Of a DNA stretch of 64,000 nucleotides, positions 62,952 through 64,000 are shown one piece after another. Numbering within the stretch: the stretch's first letter is position 1; every line of letters starts with the position of its first letter. A program made the translations under genes and the position numbers. This stretch comes from Gammaproteobacteria bacterium (lineage in GTDB: Bacteria > Pseudomonadota > Gammaproteobacteria > Arenicellales > JAJDZL01), in NCBI GenBank assembly GCA_022823625.1, contig JAJEHQ010000013.1, positions 18,103-82,102 on the forward strand, in the 5' to 3' direction. The notes beneath the pieces are model-generated. The model did no database searches. It was not told the origin of the DNA and saw only the letters and a list, made by a program, of their open reading frames with translations.

Positions 62952-63467
62952 ATGAGCTTGGAATTGGTTTTCGCTTTAGTGGCTGTTTTAGTAGGGCTTG
63001 CCATTGCCATCGTTCTATTGCTGCCTGCAACCACCAGTACCACCGTTGAAGTCCGTTTCGATGCGCCCGTTCAGACGGTTTGGCAGGTTTATACGGACTT
63101 CGAAGGTCAACCGAATTGGAGGTCGGATATCGGTAAGGTAGAGATGGCTGATGACAAGACAGCCTGGACCGAAACATTGAAATCGTCGGGCATAATCGTT
63201 CGCTTCCGAATTTTGGAGCAAACTCCATCGAGCAGACTTGTTTTGCAGACAGGTGCAGAGGGTAAATTCGAGGGGCGATATGTTGCCGAATTCAGGCAAC
63301 AGCAGGGTGGTACCATTGGCGTCTTCACAGAGGAGACAACCGCGCTTGCGGTTGTCCCAAAGGTGATGCGCCGCCTGTTCTTCAATCAACGGAAGTTCAT
63401 TGAGGAATTCGCCAGGGAGGCAAAGGCGGAAATCAGGAGGCGTGAGTCCAATGAGGTCCAACGATAG
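62952..63467 (+). CDS. Membrane-anchored SRPBCC domain protein
   Basis: A 171-residue protein with one N-terminal membrane helix (LELVFALVAVLVGLAIAIVLLLP) followed by an SRPBCC domain (TTVEVRFDAPVQTVWQVYTDFEGQPNWRSD, then LVLQTGAEGKFEGRYVAEF). A basic, charged C-terminal helix ends it. It is not closely similar to the two SRPBCC genes at 17-19 kb. Function unknown; probably binds a lipophilic ligand at the membrane. Confidence 0.8.
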   Translation: MSLELVFALVAVLVGLAIAIVLLLPATTSTTVEVRFDAPVQTVWQVYTDFEGQPNWRSDIGKVEMADDKTAWTETLKSSGIIVRFRILEQTPSSRLVLQTGAEGKFEGRYVAEFRQQQGGTIGVFTEETTALAVVPKVMRRLFFNQRKFIEEFAREAKAEIRRRESNEVQR

Positions 63468-64000
63468 ATTCTGTTTCTGGGGAAACGTATATTGAGACAC
63501 GATAAGAACGTGTCCTGAAGGAGCAACGGGGTATCGGTTCGGATGGTGGAAGACGAACAGCGGAAGGGTTTGCAAGCCATTGAAAGGATGGATGAATTTT
63601 TTCCATTCTCGAATGGCAACAGGGCTGAAGAGTAAGCATCGGGATGCGTGGGGTTTGGGTTGAAGAGAGGTCCATTGTTCAATCGCACTTTCCATTTCGT
63701 AAAATAACGCTGATGGTATAAAAACATACTCACGAATTGAATGTTTCAATTCGAACGAGCTAGGCAATACTTCTTCAATCGTTGATCAAAGGAAGAATTC
63801 GTGCTAATCCTTAGCGGTGCAGCAGGACAATGAGTATTCCGTAGTTTAATAATGGAGAACAGTAGTGTCTCGTTAACTGAAAATGAAATCTTCATATCTT
63901 ATTGATAATCATACAATAAATCGCTGTTTCAGGGTGTTGGAGACTTCAGCCAACAATGCTGAAGCCCAGCGACACCCTTTCGCAGTGAATTGTTCAACAC
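63468..64000. other. 533-nt right-hand end with no recognisable gene
   Basis: AT-rich sequence. It holds a GACACG/CGTGTC hairpin (63495-63513) and CTTCAGC-CAACAAT-GCTGAAG (63944-63964, perfect 7-bp arms) but neither has a T run. A plus-strand 30-codon ORF at about 63544-63636 (MVEDEQRKGLQAIERMD...) has a protein-like, charged composition but no known family and no good ribosome site. A minus-strand frame across 63468-63767 is not supported by any recognisable sequence. Confidence 0.4.

Noticed and set aside
62491..63228. A 245-codon minus-strand ORF
   Set aside because: It overlaps the plus-strand SRPBCC gene and the palindrome and has no recognisable domain.
63015..63767. A 250-codon minus-strand ORF
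   Set aside because: Much of it is antisense to the SRPBCC gene; the rest has no known family and no ribosome site, although a real small gene cannot be fully excluded.
1..64000. CRISPR arrays, rRNA and tRNA genes
   Set aside because: No regularly spaced direct repeats, no rRNA-like stretches and no cloverleaf with a TTCGA-type T-arm were noticed in any intergenic region; a tRNAscan run would be decisive.

Overview
The window looks like about 64 kb of chromosome from a gammaproteobacterium (roughly mid-40s to 50% GC, except one GC-rich patch near 62 kb). The evidence is a set of gene orders typical of that class: yqgE-ruvX-pyrR-pyrB-pyrC', petABC followed by sspAB, and hslVU. No rRNA, tRNA or CRISPR array was found. 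The genus cannot be named from the sequence alone. Most of the window is housekeeping DNA, with a large catabolic/transport locus and a few accessory genes inserted.

Layout. 1-3.9 kb (minus): yqgE, ruvX, pyrR, pyrB and a metal-site-deficient dihydroorotase homologue (pyrC'/pyrX) that runs off the left edge. 4.2-12.9 kb (plus): a metallophosphoesterase, then a central-carbon cluster tkt-gap-pgk-pyk-fba (class I aldolase), then moaD-moaE and a DUF1244 gene. 13.0-13.7 kb: a vapBC toxin-antitoxin pair with a palindromic operator. 13.9-28.2 kb (minus): one compact run of twelve genes. It encodes a complete LivHMGF/Liv-K-like ABC importer whose LivF ATPase is fused to a UPF0261/Tm-1-like domain, the matching TIM-barrel partner protein, a YqiK-type flotillin, two SRPBCC proteins (one fused to a quinone oxidoreductase), a fumarylacetoacetate-hydrolase-family enzyme, an alpha/beta hydrolase and an amidohydrolase. 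I read it as an uptake-plus-degradation system for an unidentified, probably aromatic or cyclic, carboxylated substrate; it is the most novel part of the window.

28.6-34.5 kb: a methyltransferase, moeA and moaC (minus), divergent moeB, a thioredoxin-like protein, a CPA2 antiporter and an NAD-dependent epimerase-like protein (plus). Together with moaD/moaE these are most of the late molybdopterin genes; moaA and mog are not in the window. 34.6-38.0 kb (minus): an amine oxidase, gpmA, rdgB and rph. 38.3-39.9 kb: a hipBA module with a readable promoter and two operator copies 31 bp apart. 40.3-48.0 kb (plus): a dienelactone-hydrolase-like protein and a full Bat/MoxR operon. 48.1-50.5 kb (minus): dsbB and a PD-(D/E)XK-helicase (DUF2075) protein that may be a defence gene. 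50.6-58.2 kb (plus): a racemase-superfamily protein, petABC, sspAB, hslVU, and a small heat-shock protein behind a very good sigma-32 promoter.

58.4-64 kb: argB, two EamA transporters, msrB, a GC-rich scar with an IS21-type istA remnant and a possible group II intron fragment, a long DNA palindrome, and a membrane-anchored SRPBCC protein. The right end (63.5-64 kb) has no recognisable gene.
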